DNA from: Volvox africanus | Taxonomy: Eukaryota; Chlorophyta; Chlorophyceae; Chlamydomonadales; Volvocaceae | Direction: 5' to 3' | Assembly: GCA_030268105.1 (NCBI GenBank) | Contig: BSDZ01000079.1 | Span: 3,477,501 to 3,541,500, forward strand | Length of the DNA: 64,000 nucleotides | Shown here: piece by piece, positions 1-13,973 of the stretch | Layout of the letters: every line of letters begins with the position of its first letter | Position numbering within the stretch: position 1 is the first letter of the stretch | Program-made: the position numbers and the translations under genes | The notes under the pieces: model-generated | The model's input: the letters and a program-made list of their open reading frames with translations, nothing else | What the model was told of the DNA's origin: nothing | Databases searched by the model: none

Positions 1-129
1 CAAATTTGCATTATTTGCAATTGTTACGGATTGTTACGGACGCTCACACCCTGGCCTTACCTTGTACTTGGGCGCCCCTGTGCCCATGGCCGCATGCTAC
101 ATGCCGCGATCTCCCACCCGTACAAACAG

Positions 130-696
<567 letters not shown>

Positions 697-980
697 TGAT
701 TTATTGAAGGGCCTTCTTTGTTTTGGCGTTGTTGCACACACATGACATAGCTAGCGTGCCTGTGGCTTGGCTTTGGAAGAATAAAGTGCAACCAAAGATT
801 GACATATGCATGTTTCCTGCTTATTCTCTCTGAGCGAGAATGGAAGTGTTTACTCGGCATTCAGGCGTTTGCCAGGCGGATGGCTGTGCTAACCGGAATA
901 TGATGGACGACTTACAACAAGCAAAACTGAGTCTTATTACGGCAGTGAGCAATGACACAGGACCTAACCGCTTCCCTGCA

Positions 981-985
981 TGTAA
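981..985 (+). terminator. Candidate TGTAA poly(A) signal for GFAT
   Basis: TGTAA about 285 nt after the GFAT stop codon. TGTAA is the usual poly(A) motif of chlorophycean algae. Assigned on motif and distance only. Confidence 0.35.
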
Positions 986-1409
986 ATGCCTGCGAGCACC
1001 TTGCCGTTTGCTGGGCTGAACCGGCGGCGTTGAGGATGGGCCACGCGCCCGTGTCTGTTCACGGGGATCTGCCGCGTTGGGATAACGGTGTTAGTTCGAG
1101 AGCCAACGTAGGGTCAAGCATGCTGTACAGGGTCGACTTTAGGCCCAAACGACTAATGCGCATGTCGTTAGATCATGGGCACAGAGCGGAGTAAACCTTA
1201 AGCCGGTAACATTAATTAGCGGACGATTTGTTGTTCATATAAACCCGCCTAGCTAGCCACGCCGCAGTGGTAGGTTGCGTTGGTGCTTCGAGATGGGAGC
1301 GCGGCTAATAAGGGGCTCAATTGGCAGCTTGGATTGGTCTTATATTTCCTATGGTCTTTTTCGCGACAGGCCCATCTTCAGCTTCACTCCCGAGCTGAAT
1401 TCTGGCGGT

Positions 1410-2422
1410 CTGTACCCAGGCCTTTCGCGCCTACATGCCGACGTAGGGCATATCTGAACCGAACACTTGCAGGCACTGGGGGCACGCTGCTCGCAGTTTA
1501 TGCCTCTGCGGCGATTTCGATGACATATATGCAACGATCATGAGCACTCCTGATATTCTTCATACCATGTCATGATGATGATACCATTGCACGTGCGGAA
1601 GTCATGTTAAGGATGGTTATGAGGCAGGATGACAGCTCCCATCTAGCATGCTGCGAACTTGTCCGTGTCAACACCCTTGCCAACGTTCCCGAAAGGTGAA
1701 GGCAAGGTTCGGCCTGCAGTGGATCATGTGCAGCAGCTCTACCTTACTACGAAAATTCAGTCGAGGTCACAAGATAGGGGCTTGTTCTATGGTATGGAAT
1801 GCCATGCTTTGAGCCCCTTCGGCCTCTGTCCAAAGCAGTGCTTGGGAACCATAACCTAACCAATCATGGCATCTACGAAATAGGCTCCAAGCAAGCCGCC
1901 CAAAGTCTTTACCTCACGTACATTCGTGCGCTTTCTGCTTGGAGGAAAAGCACACGTTTTATGTGGAAAACTTGCTCAGGGACACTGCAAGTACCCTAAG
2001 TTATGGACTTATCCCTTCGAGGCGCATCTTGACGCAAGTGGGCGGCCTCACCCACTACACGTCCTGTCAATTTGGCGTAGGTGAAACACCTTCTGCATGC
2101 GCTGTAGTTTCGGAGCTTTGACCGCGCTTCGCTGCTTTCGGGGCAAAACATTAATTTCCCACTGGCTGAGATACAAGGGAGATGGTACCGACTCACCATC
2201 CTTTCTTTAAAACAGGTTCAAACTAGGGGGGATCTTGGGAAATAAACTTCTTTGTCGGTGCTCCATTTCAGTCTTGGAGCTTGGAATAACTTTAAGGCAG
2301 TACCAGTGTGCTGGCTGAGGCTGTTCGTCCAGGAGGGTCAAGGGAAACGAGTATGCTTGGCCCTACAAGGCCCACAGTGTCATGCGGCAGGGCTGTTTCG
2401 GGTGCTGTACCCAGGCCTTTCG
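1410..2422 (+). repeat. Two dispersed copies of an 18-bp word
   Basis: CTGTACCCAGGCCTTTCG occurs at 1410-1427 and again at 2405-2422 in the same orientation. The flanks diverge at once, so this is either a relic of a dispersed repeat or a shared site. Confidence 0.5.
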
Positions 2423-2683
2423 GGTTCTACCTCAATTAATATCATACTTCTTAGGAGGTGGCATGTGTGTACGAATCTATGTGTGTCCGCCTTAGGGTCC
2501 GCCTTCCCGTACAGCTCATTCTGCCGTACCGCCTCATGAATTGAGATAGTGTTACATGCATAATCAGTATATCGTGGTATGCATGCTTGTTATTGACGTT
2601 ATTTCCTTTCCATTGTTGGCAAGCCAGGACATATACTTGTTCCATACGCAAATCGTTCATCTGTTTTGCAAGCGTTCCCTGCA

Positions 2684-5600
2684 ATGAGCGGGCCTCCAGG
2701 CTTTCCTTTCCAAGGTTTCCGGCCTAATATGCCAGGAGGAATGGGATTTCCAGGCCCGCCGCCTGGCTTTGGCGGTATGCCGGGCGGAATGGGTAGGTCA
2801 ACGTGTTGCGAACCAGGCTGAACACGTTAGGCTGAATCGCTTGCATAGCATCATACTTTATTACTGAATGCATGGATCCCTTTTGGAACACACATCGCAC
2901 GGAATTCACCCTTTCGGCATCGGCAAAGAACTTCCGGCTTCGCTATGTGCAGGTATGCGGCCCATGATGATGCCACCAGTTCCTATGGGTGGCATGGGCA
3001 TGGGTGGCATGCCGCTTGGTATGGGGTTGCCGCAAATGCGCCCACCTATGTCTGCCGTTCCGTCCATGGGTCCGCGTCCAACGCTGGGAAGCAGCGCGCA
3101 CGCAAAAGGAGGTGAGGTTTTACTTGTTGGAAATTTGCGCCAATCAACTTTTTCCTTCTGCCCGTCCATCGTTACCGGTTTTGCTGGGCTTACCGACTGC
3201 AGTTTATGTGCCACCGTCGATTGCTGAGAAAAGCACAACAGTATACGTGGGCAAGATAGCCTCATCAGTGCCTGACGCAGTGGTACGGACACTGCTTGAC
3301 GCTTGCGGTCGCGTCAAGTCTTGGAAGCGGCAGGTGGACCCCGACACGAAACAGCCAAAGGGATTCGGGTTTTGCGAGTTTGAGGACGCAGAGGGTGTAC
3401 TCCGCGCTATGCGGCTCCTGAACGGTCTGAAGCTAGACGGGCAAGAGCTGCTGCTTAAGGGTAATGCCGCCACCCAGAAGTACACGGAGCAGTACGAGCA
3501 GCAGAAAGTCGCAGAAAAAGCAGGAAAGAAGGCTAAGGCATTACAAGTGAAGGCGGCAGGCGAGGGTGCTCTTATACCTGAAGGTGGGGAGGGTACAAAA
3601 GGAGACGAGGAAACGGCTGCCTCAGAGGCAGTAGACGAGGACGACGACGCGGCGGCCGACAATCGCGTGCTAGAGATTATCATGTCGGTGGTGTCGGAAC
3701 GCGAGGAGTCCCGTGGACCTCTGCCGCCGCCACCGCCCATTCCCTCTGGTGGAGTAACCGAAGCAACACAGGCGGCAAATGATTTCCTGGCGCAGTTAGG
3801 CTCCATAGGAGCCCATGGCAAGCCTGCATCATCGTCGCAGCAAGACCGGGACAAAGATACTAAGGAGCGGGAGGCTAAGGAGCGGGAACGAGAGGTAAAT
3901 GTGTCGGGTTAGCTGGCTTTAATGAATGAAGGAATTGGAGAGAGCTGTTCTTGAATTGTGCGACCCTCTAAACCATGTGTTACTAATACACCTATGGCAA
4001 TCACTCCTGCCCCATAATCGGGGCCGCGGCAATCCCTTGTCTGCCATGCGCACAGCTGCGAGATCGTGAGCGGGAGTGGGCACGTGAAGCGGACGCTGAG
4101 CGGCGCAAAGAGGACGATAGGCGGCGGGAACTGGATGCCAAGTACGAGGCGAAGCTGCGGGAGTGGGAGCGCTACGAGAGGTACGTCAACAGCTGGAAAA
4201 GGGTGCCCGGTCCGTTTCAGGGCGGTGCTGAAGGTATCGGGTAGTGGCTGAAGCGTATCACAGCCCTTGGCTCCTTGAGGCTAGCGGTAAGCTTCTGTTC
4301 CACATTACAGGTCAGCTCCGTTTGCTCAGAGCTTAGGCTTGCCCAACTAACTGATAAAAAGCTGTAGTGCTCGGGGATTTGGGATTTGCAGCGCACCTGT
4401 CATTAGCCCGGCTGCGAAAAAGAGGGCAGGCAGCAACAGCCCCCACGCACGCGAGCGGCGGCTTCCTGCAGCCCCAACGCATCCACACACCGCAGGCGTG
4501 GCGGCGGTGCCTTTCCATGGCGGGGGTGCGGGCTCAACCCAAGCAACGCAATCAACATAGCATCATCAGCACGTTGCCTCTTCCTCGTGTAATCCCTTTT
4601 GCGCGCAAAGTGAAGGCACTCGCAGGAGGTAAGGGAGGGTCAAAATGTTTTGGGAACGGCAAGGTGGCCGCGTTGGCGCACTGCCAAGCAGCCGGCGTCG
4701 GTCACCGTCGCCATCTTGCGCGGCTTACAGCGTTGTCTTTCTGGGAGAGGAAAGGGCGAGTAATAAATAAGGGTGACAATAGGGTCTGGCTGGCGAAAGG
4801 GGGGAGTTAGGGGCAGAGGAGGGTCGGGGAAAGTCTGCGGCAACCTGTGCCCGTGTCACCGGTTGCTGCATTGAGTGTATCGCACGTTCCCTCCCCATGT
4901 CAAGCCCGGACGTCACTTGCACACTCCTTACGCTATGACGTCATTATCCTATGCCCAAACACTTTGTCATATCCCTTTGACTAACTTCCACAAAAGGATA
5001 TTATGGCTTGAAATGTTTTTTTCTGCTGATCCGTTCCTTGAGGAACGGGCGCCAGCACCACGGTCTTGCATCGCGCGGCTTGGTCTAAGCCATGGTTACG
5101 GTACGATGCAGGGCTTTGTCAGACGCAGCGTTAGTAGCCATGGTACTCTTCAGCCTACCCGTGGTATGATTATCTTCCAAATGGTCCGCAGTCCTATATG
5201 AGAATGCGGTTTCGTTACCTTATTAGCAGTGTATGTTTGCTTGGACGCTTTGATATAATACCCTCCTAGGTTTAGCGGCGTTGTTTAACTTGCGCGAAGC
5301 ATGGACGTGGAGTCGTCGTTGCGTGGCGCAGTCTCGCCCCACTGTTCCTCTTCAATCGGCCGGGGATCCTACGAGGCTGTGCGCAATATTTTGCGGGCGC
5401 TTCAGATCTCCAGGATCCTTTGCAGCGGCCGCATCGCTGCCATCCTGATTGCACCGCTGTGACCTTTTTGCCCTCTTCCCTGTCCCTCCCGGTGTGTGCG
5501 TGCGCGGGCACATGTGCTGTGCTGCTCGCACGCGGTGCGTTTTTGTCCTGGCGGACAATGCGCCGCCGGTTTGTAGGGAACGTGCCATGCTGCGAGATCG

Positions 5601-7683
5601 CGAGCGTGAGCGTCGCGCACAGGCTGAAGCTGAGTGGCGCCGTGCAGTCCGTGAGGACCGCGAGAAGTACGAGAGTGATGATGACCGGGAAATGTGGGAG
5701 CGACGGCCCCTTTCCGGCACGTGAGCCTGGGTTGGGCTCTCTATGCAGGCGTGAGGGGAATTGCCACGTTTATTTTAGGCGTTGCTGACAGTCACGTCCT
5801 CGCGGTATACGTGGGGCAAAGTCAGGGTGGATGGGCTCTGCAGCATTTGTTCCGGATCTGGAAATGCTAAGATGATTGTGTGCTTTGGGAAGTTAGGTAT
5901 TGGGGCAGCAAGGCATGCCTCTTGATGCGATGTTGTTCCATGCTGTCCTCACCTCGATCACAGCCGGAAGTCCGCCGAGCGCCGGAAGCGACGGCTTGTG
6001 GAGGAGGACGAGGATGAGGTTGATCGCCAGCGTGAGGCGCGTGAGGCAGAGCGGCGCGCCAAGCGGGCAGTGGCAATGGCAGGCGAGGCCAGTGGGCACG
6101 AGGGCACACCCGGGCCCGCTGGAAGTGTCGTTTATGATGCACACCCGCCTCCAGCACAGCAACAGCAAGGTTTACAGCAACAATCGTACCAGCAGCAGCC
6201 GTCAGAGGTTAAAGCAGAACCCAAAGTTGAGGCAAAACTCGAGCCGGAGGTCGACACAAATGATCCCATATACCAGGCTATGCTGGCAGCGGCACGCGCC
6301 CCTCCTCCGGCCACGATGCCGGTACATCAGACTGGGGCCATCAAGGCCGAGGAGGTGCAGCGGCCGCTGGGATCCCAACGGGAGCACGGGCATGGCGGTG
6401 GCTCCGAACAGGCGCGACATGGCTTTCACAGGAGGTCTGAGTCACCGCCGCACGCTGCCGACGGTGTTGGTGCTGGGAGCAGCGTGGGGGCGGGGCTGAC
6501 TGGAGGGCCAGCAGCAGCAACTTCGCAGGGCGCTGGTGGCGGGGGCGGTGTGGTGAGCAGCAGCCGGGTTATTCTGGGCCCTGGCGGCCGGGCACGGGCC
6601 AACGCAGCTCTGGCAGCCATGTTTGGTGATGAGGAAGAGACTACGCAAAAGCGCCAACTGGTACGTTATTGGCTGCACGACTGCGGCTGTGATAGCCCCA
6701 AGCCGAGCGTATTTGCATTCGGGCTCACTTTCACTGGGCGGCTTCTTTCATGCCTGACGTTCTGATTTATATTCCTTCCCAGGTTTTACTCTTGATGTGC
6801 GCGTAACGGCTTATTAGATGAGTCAGTTTGGTTGCATGATATGCAGAAGCCAATTCGCTACAGCGAGGAGGAAATGCTCGCCGTGGCTGAAGAACAGCCG
6901 ACGGTAGCAGCGATCCCGGTGCACACCGCTCCTGCGCCGGCTGTAGGGCCAACGATTCAGCAGGTACAATCACCGGCCGACTCGAAGGCAGCTCTCAAAG
7001 CTATGATGGACTCCATTCCCACTAGCCGGGAAGGGGTATTCTCTTATGAAATCAAGTGGTCCTACTACAATGCTTCGGCCATGGGTGAAAAGTTTAAGGT
7101 GAGGAGCGGTGTTGAGTGGCTCGTATGCGTCTGTGTATCTTACATGGCAGAAAGCGTATAATGTCTGTCCACTTGGCCCTCGCTAACTGTGTTGTGCAGC
7201 GGGCTCCGCGTAGTTGCAACGCATATACCCAGCGCGTTTTCTGGAGGGACGGGTAGGCCTGTTGCTTTCTGCGGTTATAATGCTACCGCAATGTGCGTGT
7301 CAACGCATTGATCCAACTTAAGTTGTGCTGATTGGACACCTGGCCAGCAAGTGGTTTACGTTCTTGTCAGGGCGCCTCGCTAAGGGTTTGTCCCTGTAGT
7401 GATGTCTATGAATGCACCTCGGTTGATTGGCCTGTATTCCTCTGCCCTGGCCGTTGCGTAGGGTTGGGTTTCCTCCAAAGTGCAGCAGCTCCTGGGGGTC
7501 CCGGAGCCGACGTTGGTTGACTATGTTGTGAAGCTGCTGGGTCAGCACACAACACCCTGTATGCTGCACGCGGAGCTTAGTCCCGTGCTGGACAACGACA
7601 CAGAAACGTTCGTAATCAAGCTGTACCGAATGGTCATTTATGAAACGGAAAAAGCGGCGCTGGGCTTGTCCCAGCCGCAGTAG
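2684..7683 (+). CDS. RBM25: RBM25-type splicing factor (RRM + RE/RD-rich + PWI)
   Basis: Exons 2684-2792, 2953-3111, 3203-3894, 4056-4180, 5577-5720, 5964-6660, 6847-7098 and 7462-7683; phases match throughout and give 799 aa. Domain order is that of RBM25: a Gly/Met/Pro-rich N-terminus (PPGFPFQGFRP, MGGMGMGGM), an RRM at about residues 90-165 (RNP2 TVYVGKI, RNP1 KGFGFCEF), a charged Arg/Glu/Asp middle (LRDREREW in exon 4, LRDRERERR in exon 5), a Gln/Gly/Ala-rich linker, and a C-terminal PWI domain. The PWI domain is split by an intron between GEKFK and GWVSSKVQQLLG and ends in LYRMVIYETEKAALG. RBM25 is a nuclear U1 snRNP-associated factor that influences 5' splice-site choice. The start is the first ATG of a Gly/Pro-rich exon; an extra 5' exon cannot be excluded. 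Confidence 0.92.
4181..5576 (+). other. Large RBM25 intron
   Basis: 1,396-nt intron between two Arg/Glu-rich exons (donor AG|GTACGT, acceptor TTGTAG|G), far longer than the other introns of this gene (91-363 nt). I see no further exon in it that matches RBM25. Short open frames near 4370-4800 lack recognisable motifs. Confidence 0.6.
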
Positions 7684-10600
7684 TAGCAGGCGAGGTGCTT
7701 TGGACCAGGCTATTGACTTATGAAGGAGCTGCTGGTCCGCAGGAAATGCGGATGTAGTAAACTTGAACGAGGACAGGACGACTCGTGACAGAATGGTTGT
7801 AGCCATAGATGGCAAATTACTTAATTGTTGTCGTACATGTGCCCGGTTTATATATAGATAGGCAACAGGCTTTGTCAGTAAGCGCATTGCCTTGCAGAGC
7901 CTCGGAAGAACGGTTTGTCACATGTTTCATTACGCAGTTGCATGTTCATTAATGTTCTAATGGGCCTATATGGGTTGGAGAGGTGAGCGGACGTAAATTA
8001 TGTGAAAGCAATACGAACAAAAAGTGCTTGCTGAACTCCACGATCAAGCCAATTACCTCCATCCGTTTGAGCTCTGCTCAACCTTCAGCTTTGCCATTTA
8101 AGTCGAAGACGCCTGAAGGCCTTGGACAAATCCTTCGACACAAAGAAGCCCTGGATAGTACATATCCGCAACCTTACGGCTAAGCCACAAGAGGGCTAAG
8201 CCACACAGCTTACAAGCCCACGTAAGCATCTGGAGCGCACGGAGTGCCATGCACCCGGCGTAGGCACCGCAGGACCTCTACGCATGCAGCGTGCTGCCTG
8301 TGTCCAGCATGCCGCTTCATGGCGCAGCATACGCGAAATAGCTTATTTTCAGCAATACATGTTATGCCAAATGCTGGCAGCGGTCAAGTCTGGTTCCAAT
8401 CAATTTAGTCAGGATTTCATGAAGCCCGACGGTCCGAGGAACACGCGACCTATTGTGGACATCACCAAATCAAGCCCAACTGCAGTTGAGCACGATCAGT
8501 ACCAAACGGCAGTGCCAAAACGCCGCTGTCATTGCACAAACCCCGAGTAATGATGCATGGTTCAAAAATCCTGGGCACGTCATATAACTCACACCTGGGC
8601 GGTTCTATTCAACAGTTACCCGAAGAACGACGGAATCCCATCTATCCCGTAACTGGGTCCCAATATTCACTAGATAGTAGGCGAGAGTGCCCTCGCATAC
8701 CATAGCACCACATAACATGCTAACTGCGCCGCCAAACCTTCAATTTGGCCATAATCCAAACAGCAAAAAAAGCTCGGCCCCACAAGGACCCGTCCCCATA
8801 CGCCCCTCCATAGGAACAAGTTTCCTGCAAGCTGTGCAATCCAATTTCCTGGCCTTCGCCAGGCTGAAGACCAAGCGGCGAGTCCCAGCTAGCCCGGAAA
8901 GCACAGCTACATCAACATGCAGCAGCTCCGATCCTCGAAATCCTCATATTCGCTGTCGGCATGCTCACTGCGAAGGATAACTTGAGTTCAGTACGGTGAG
9001 TGGAACATGGCCTCTAAAGTAGCTTACCACCCACCTTGGTTCATATTCCACTACTTGCGTGAGAGATTTGCCGTAATGATCTGGCCACGATATACGGCGT
9101 TGGTAACCATCATTGCTTCTCAGCGAAAAAGCGGTCTTAAGTATGCTCCTTGGTGGCGCGCTCAGCGCCGGCTCAGGTTGTCCAATAGTATCCTGTGTTT
9201 CATTACTGCTGGAAGGCTGAGCCAACTGCTCCGCTGCTTTGTCACCGGGCGGCTGCGATGCGGCCAAGGCGAGCAGAGCGGGAGGAGGCCGCCCGCTCAT
9301 GTGCTCGTTCTGCTATCATGAAGCCAACATTCAATCCGGGTTCGCAAGTTATGAAGTCTCTATATGCTAAAGGAAAGAGTGGCGTTAATAACAATTGATT
9401 GCGCCCCAGGTTGCACTTTTACAGCCCCAGGCAACCAACACGCTTGCGAAAGGCTTGATGTTCACGAGAATTCCCCCGCTATGCGGAGTGCGACAAAACA
9501 CAAGTAAAGCATATGTACGAACGCGAACCGTGTTCCGTAGTAATACCGCTACCTGAGACAAAGCTATTAATAGAAAATGCATCGTGGTGATGTAACTGAC
9601 GAAATTTAATGAAGTCATAGCGCCTAAACAGCCTGTCGCTTGGGACGATTCCAGGCTTCACGAGATGGAGGCCGTTGAACCGGGAACCGGAGCTTTCTAT
9701 CATGTTATTGCTTGATGGGATTTTGATATCGCGTTGACGTGAGGATATTACTGCCATTTTGTTGCGAAATGCCGGAGGTCGAGGGTACGGTATGTGAGTT
9801 TATCCCCGCAGTAGCACTACCATAAGCGAGCGTAGTATTCCCGTTATGAAATAATATGCCACAATTTATCAGAGGAATGATAGTTCTGCAAAGGCTCACG
9901 TCAGTGCTGAACGCCACAAACCTATCTGATAAACTATCCGTCGGGCTACACGTCAGGGAGTCCCGGATCAGTCGCAACACAAACGAAGCACAAATGCGGA
10001 TGCGAGCAGCCTCAGTACCTCCCGCAACTTTCGCCTACGCCACGTTCCAGGAATGGCTAGGCTAATCGGTACCTGCCTTCAGGCGGGTAACACCCCAACC
10101 TATGGCTTCCTATGCTAATCGATACCAACCTATGGCTTCTCAAGTTCTGTGCCCCAGACCTGTAGATTCAGCTGTAGTGCACGTGCGTAGCACATAGATT
10201 TCGATGTCTTGAAGACTCCATGCAGATGTCGGCCTATGATGAGTTGCAAGTTGCTATGAACGCGTTCTTCAACAAAGTCTCTGTCAGAATACTTTGCTAA
10301 CCCAAACAGGCACGGACCATGACGTGTGAAACTCTATTCATTTGCACCGTAGCACAAGCGGTACAACATACCAACATGTGATACCGTGCTACCAGTTGGT
10401 CTTGGTGGTGAGAATACTGCGTTGTCAGCACACACACTTGTTCTTGCAAGTAGCGTACGTGAAAAACGTTCGGGGGTTTTGGGTGATAAAGGGCCGGTCG
10501 GGTCGAACATTTCGTCACCAAAGCTCGCAAATTGATGGACGAATGAGGATGACCCGTGGATGGCTGTGTAGTATCAGATTGTGATGTTGTGAAGGTTACA

Positions 10601-11232
10601 GGGAAGAATCCTCTAGTGCACTGCTGTTGCAAGTGTATGGCAGGCACGAAGCTGTTATAAGGGAGCGAGTGAATCTAATCTTTATAGTTTTTTTCTACTG
10701 CCGTCCGTGGTAATGGCGTAACGTGGCGGAAGTCCATCTCGTTGCCAGGGTTCAAGGTAAGGTAGGAAAAGGATAAGGTCGGCAGCAGCGCCGGTGCTTT
10801 GATGCAGAAAACACACAAAACTCTCAAACAAAGACAATGATTTGAGTCGTTTGATCCGTTGGCAGCACACAATCGAATTCACTGCCTGCGGGTGGCTGAA
10901 TGCGTTCTTACCCTTTCCCACTTTGCATTCGATGCGATCGAGTAATGTAATGAATTTTGTATCAGAAGTTCAAGTACGCGGCGATGTTTCCAAGACTTAG
11001 GATAACGCTATTCCAGGCTTTGCCGTACGCCGTACTTCGATGCTACGTAAGGAAATAACGTTTATACCCTGCTCCCGATCATATTTTTCCCATAATATAA
11101 CATCAGAGTACATAGGTGGCGTGTGTATATAGGAAGTAACGCTCAGGTGCATGAACATTTACGACTTATTCTAGAACCATAGCAGTTTCTGCTGATTGAT
11201 ATTGTCATTATTTGTAACACATAGTGTTTGCA
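7684..11232. other. Spacer without recognisable genes
   Basis: About 3.5 kb, moderately AT-rich. Open frames are 60-190 codons, overlap on both strands and have no known motif. A short direct repeat lies near 10095-10135 (CAACCTATGGCTTC twice, 30-odd bp apart). The RBM25 3' UTR and the promoter of the 11233 gene must lie here. No tRNA-like fold or intact transposon was seen. Confidence 0.45.
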
Positions 11233-13159
11233 ATGGAGGGCGAACGGTAAGTGCCGAGATCAATCAAGTAAAGGGGTGCTGTTGACATGCGCGGCGGCCT
11301 CACTTGGACAATATTTTCCTGGACTTGCAGCAGCAACGATTTGAAAAACAGTACGCTTACATTGTACTACCAACAGAGGTCACAATCGGCAAGGTGGGCT
11401 GGGCTTGGGAGGCGCGGTTGCAATTGCTTTAACAGCGTACAGGTTTGGGCAAGGGTAGATTTACTTCTATTAAAGGACACCTTAAAATGTTAGCGCCTTC
11501 ACTTATTTACTGCATGTATGCTGGTCGATGTGACATACTGCAGGCCTTTGCCAGCCCGTGTGCCGGCCGGACCAGGAGCTCGCCTGATTGGCAGCGTGCA
11601 CACACACGTTTATGATGAACGTCCATCTCTAGCAAAGATATCTGGTGCTGGAGGCGACGGCCCAAGCACGAGCGACGGTCTTACAGCAACGTCATTCGGC
11701 CTTCGGTCGGCTGCTGGGAGTAGCTTGTACAGGACCAAGAAGGTCGTCTACTGGACGGGGAGGGGTAAGTCGATCGCTATGCGTGGAGGTTTTAAGGAAC
11801 GTTTTGTTGAAAACGCGCGATATTTCGTTGGCGTGGTTAGCAAGATAGCATACAAATACTTGTCACCAGCAGGTAACTGAAAAGATATCATGCTTTTCTT
11901 GCGTGCATTTCTGGATCTTTGTCAGCCTTCCTAGATTGATAACTGTTTTCCCTGATACTCTGCATTCCATGCCGCAGACCACCACATCGTGGATGCCCCA
12001 GATGTGCCAGACTCCCAGTTTGAGTGGCACCCTCCTCACCTCAAGCAAGGTGACGTTGCACCCGGACCGCAGCTGGCAGTGAGGGAGACCCCCGGGGCCT
12101 CCCGCATCAAGCTCATTGGGTCCAAGTACAGGTACGCTACGTTTGTGAGACCTACCAGCTAGCTGTTTACGGACGCACGTGTGCATTCTGTTTTATCATG
12201 TCGCCTTGCCCTGCCCATATCGTTATCATTATCATTGGCAAGCAGGTAAGCTGCCAATGCCAAGGACATGTCCTGGTTCACTGTCTGTCCAGCCAGACAA
12301 AAGATGACTGATGCCCATGTTGTGCCCATCATATCTGTTCGATTGTGCCTTCTTGGACCGCAGGTATCTTCCCACCATGGAACCCGGCGGCACCAGCATG
12401 TGGGCTGTCAGCCCGGAGGAGGCGAACCTGTACGGCAGCGTGGGCAGCAATACATGGGGAGCCAGCGGTGTTGCGGGCCCACCCAGCCTTCCTGAAAAGC
12501 CACGCCCGCTTACCGCAACAGGGCCGTTTGGCAGCAGTCTGGACGCCTACGCCAAACAGCGGGTTATGGGTTACAAAGAGTGAGTGGGTTTCATGATGAT
12601 TGTACTTATCAAATAACTACTACTGTTTTCTCGCGGCGCCTGACTGCTGTATAGCGAGGGAAGAGACGAGCTGCGCCGTCGGGTCCGAGCCCCACGAGGC
12701 AAGTAGCAGTAGCAGCAAGTCACCAGGCACGCACATAATTGCAGCCGTGGACGTGGCCGGAAGCGTGCTGCGTTATACTTCACCTGCTAGACGCTTAGTC
12801 TCTAGCGCACCTTCCTTGCGAGAAACATATATACTTGTCCGCCAGAAAACCTGTATGTCCAAGCCCCCTTGGGCAAGATCCATCCCTCCGTCCTTTCATC
12901 CCCTATCCTACCTTGATGTTGCCTATCCGCCTCTTCAAACGTCAGTAAAAGTCGAGCCAACAGTACATATGAAGATCCCCTGCCCTCGCTCCTTTCTGAG
13001 CTCAGGTACGAAGCCACCACCAAGCTGCTGAACGGCGTCGGCAGCTGGGAGCGCACCCAAAGACACCTCACCTCATCTATGGATGTCGGCCGACCTTCAA
13101 GGCTGCTTTCGTTTGCGCAGCAGACGTCGTCCTTCCGGGGCCTCAACATTGCCACCTAA
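11233..13159 (+). CDS. Unidentified protein, 289 aa, 7 exons
   Basis: Exons 11233-11246 (only 14 nt), 11331-11393, 11544-11764, 11978-12131, 12364-12579, 12655-12702 and 13006-13159 (TAA 13157-13159). Every junction has GT...AG and the phases (2,2,1,2,2,2) fit, giving one 870-nt frame; that consistency is the main evidence the gene is real. The protein starts MEGERSNDLKNST, has a Pro/Arg-rich stretch, an RTKKVVYWTGRD segment followed by HHIVDAPDVPDSQFEWHPPH, an SNTWGASG segment, a basic helix DELRRRVRAPRGKYEATTK, and ends FRGLNIAT. I see no signal peptide, membrane segment or catalytic motif. I do not recognise the family; the Trp/Tyr/Pro-rich, loop-like character resembles structural or microtubule-associated proteins only in a general way. 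Two junctions are weak: the exon-6 donor GTAGCA and the short first exon. Confidence 0.75.
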
Positions 13160-13968
13160 AGGCCGCTTTGCACACCGCCCTGTCGGCATGGCTGCGGAAG
13201 GGACCCGAACTCACTGTCCACGCCCAAGTCCTTCCCCCAGCGGTGACCCCCGCAGGTTTCAGTTTTATTATGTATTAGGTATATGCGAACGGGCAAATGT
13301 GTATTCGTGTGTGGTACAGACTTGACATTGTTTCTTGTCTGGATGATCTGTTGGAGCGGCGACATGGCGGCAAGGTAGTTACCCGGGGTTGCTTGCCATG
13401 GGGTGAGCGTGGTAGGGGGGGAGTTCTTACAGCTAAGCCTGAGTTAAGCAGTGAGAACTAATATTGATATGATCTTAGTGGCAAGGATATGCTAAGACGA
13501 AGAGTGTGGCCCGTCTAGAGTATGCTTTCCGCGCCTGGAATTCTCGTGCATGCTGGATGACGCGGCTAGGCGGTTTGCGCCAGAGGCTCCCGGCGGTCAC
13601 GTTTGCTGAGGCCCCTTATTGGTGCCGGGTTTGTACGGACACGCAGTGTTTGTTGCCTTCCAATATATAAAGGTCTTGCAGCAGGAAGCTAGCCGGACCA
13701 GCGTAGGCTCTGCACACGGCGATGGTTGTTCGTACTCATTGACCAAGAGAGCTGAACTTTGTTGCCGAGTTATTCTAATAGCTTCCATATAAGTTAGGTG
13801 GATGTCAGCTGCAGACTTCATTCATATGTCCTTCATATGTCCTTCATGGACTGTTGTGCGTTACACGTGATCGCATACTGCATCACTTAGGAGAGGGGCC
13901 CACATGGGAATCGGTGGCGTGGTAGTTGCGATCCCGCCGGGCCTCATTTCTCACTTTCTAGTTGTGCT

Positions 13969-13973
13969 TGTAA
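13969..13973 (+). terminator. Candidate TGTAA poly(A) signal
   Basis: First TGTAA I find after the stop of the 11233-13159 gene, about 810 nt downstream; the distance makes the assignment uncertain. Confidence 0.2.

Larger units (their letters stand above)
697..2683. other. Spacer between GFAT and RBM25
   Basis: About 2 kb with no coding exon I can support: the ORFs are short, overlap on both strands and show no family motif. It should hold the GFAT 3' UTR and the RBM25 promoter. It contains two copies of an 18-bp word (1410-1427 and 2405-2422), listed separately. Confidence 0.5.

Noticed and set aside
7199..7252. Candidate RBM25 exon (RAPRSCNAYTQRVFWRDG) between the two PWI exons
   Set aside because: Open and flanked by AG and GT but out of phase; joining 7098 directly to 7462 restores the PWI motif.
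7318..7887. 189-aa minus-strand frame over the last RBM25 exon
   Set aside because: Antisense to the PWI exon, whose plus-strand reading matches RBM25.
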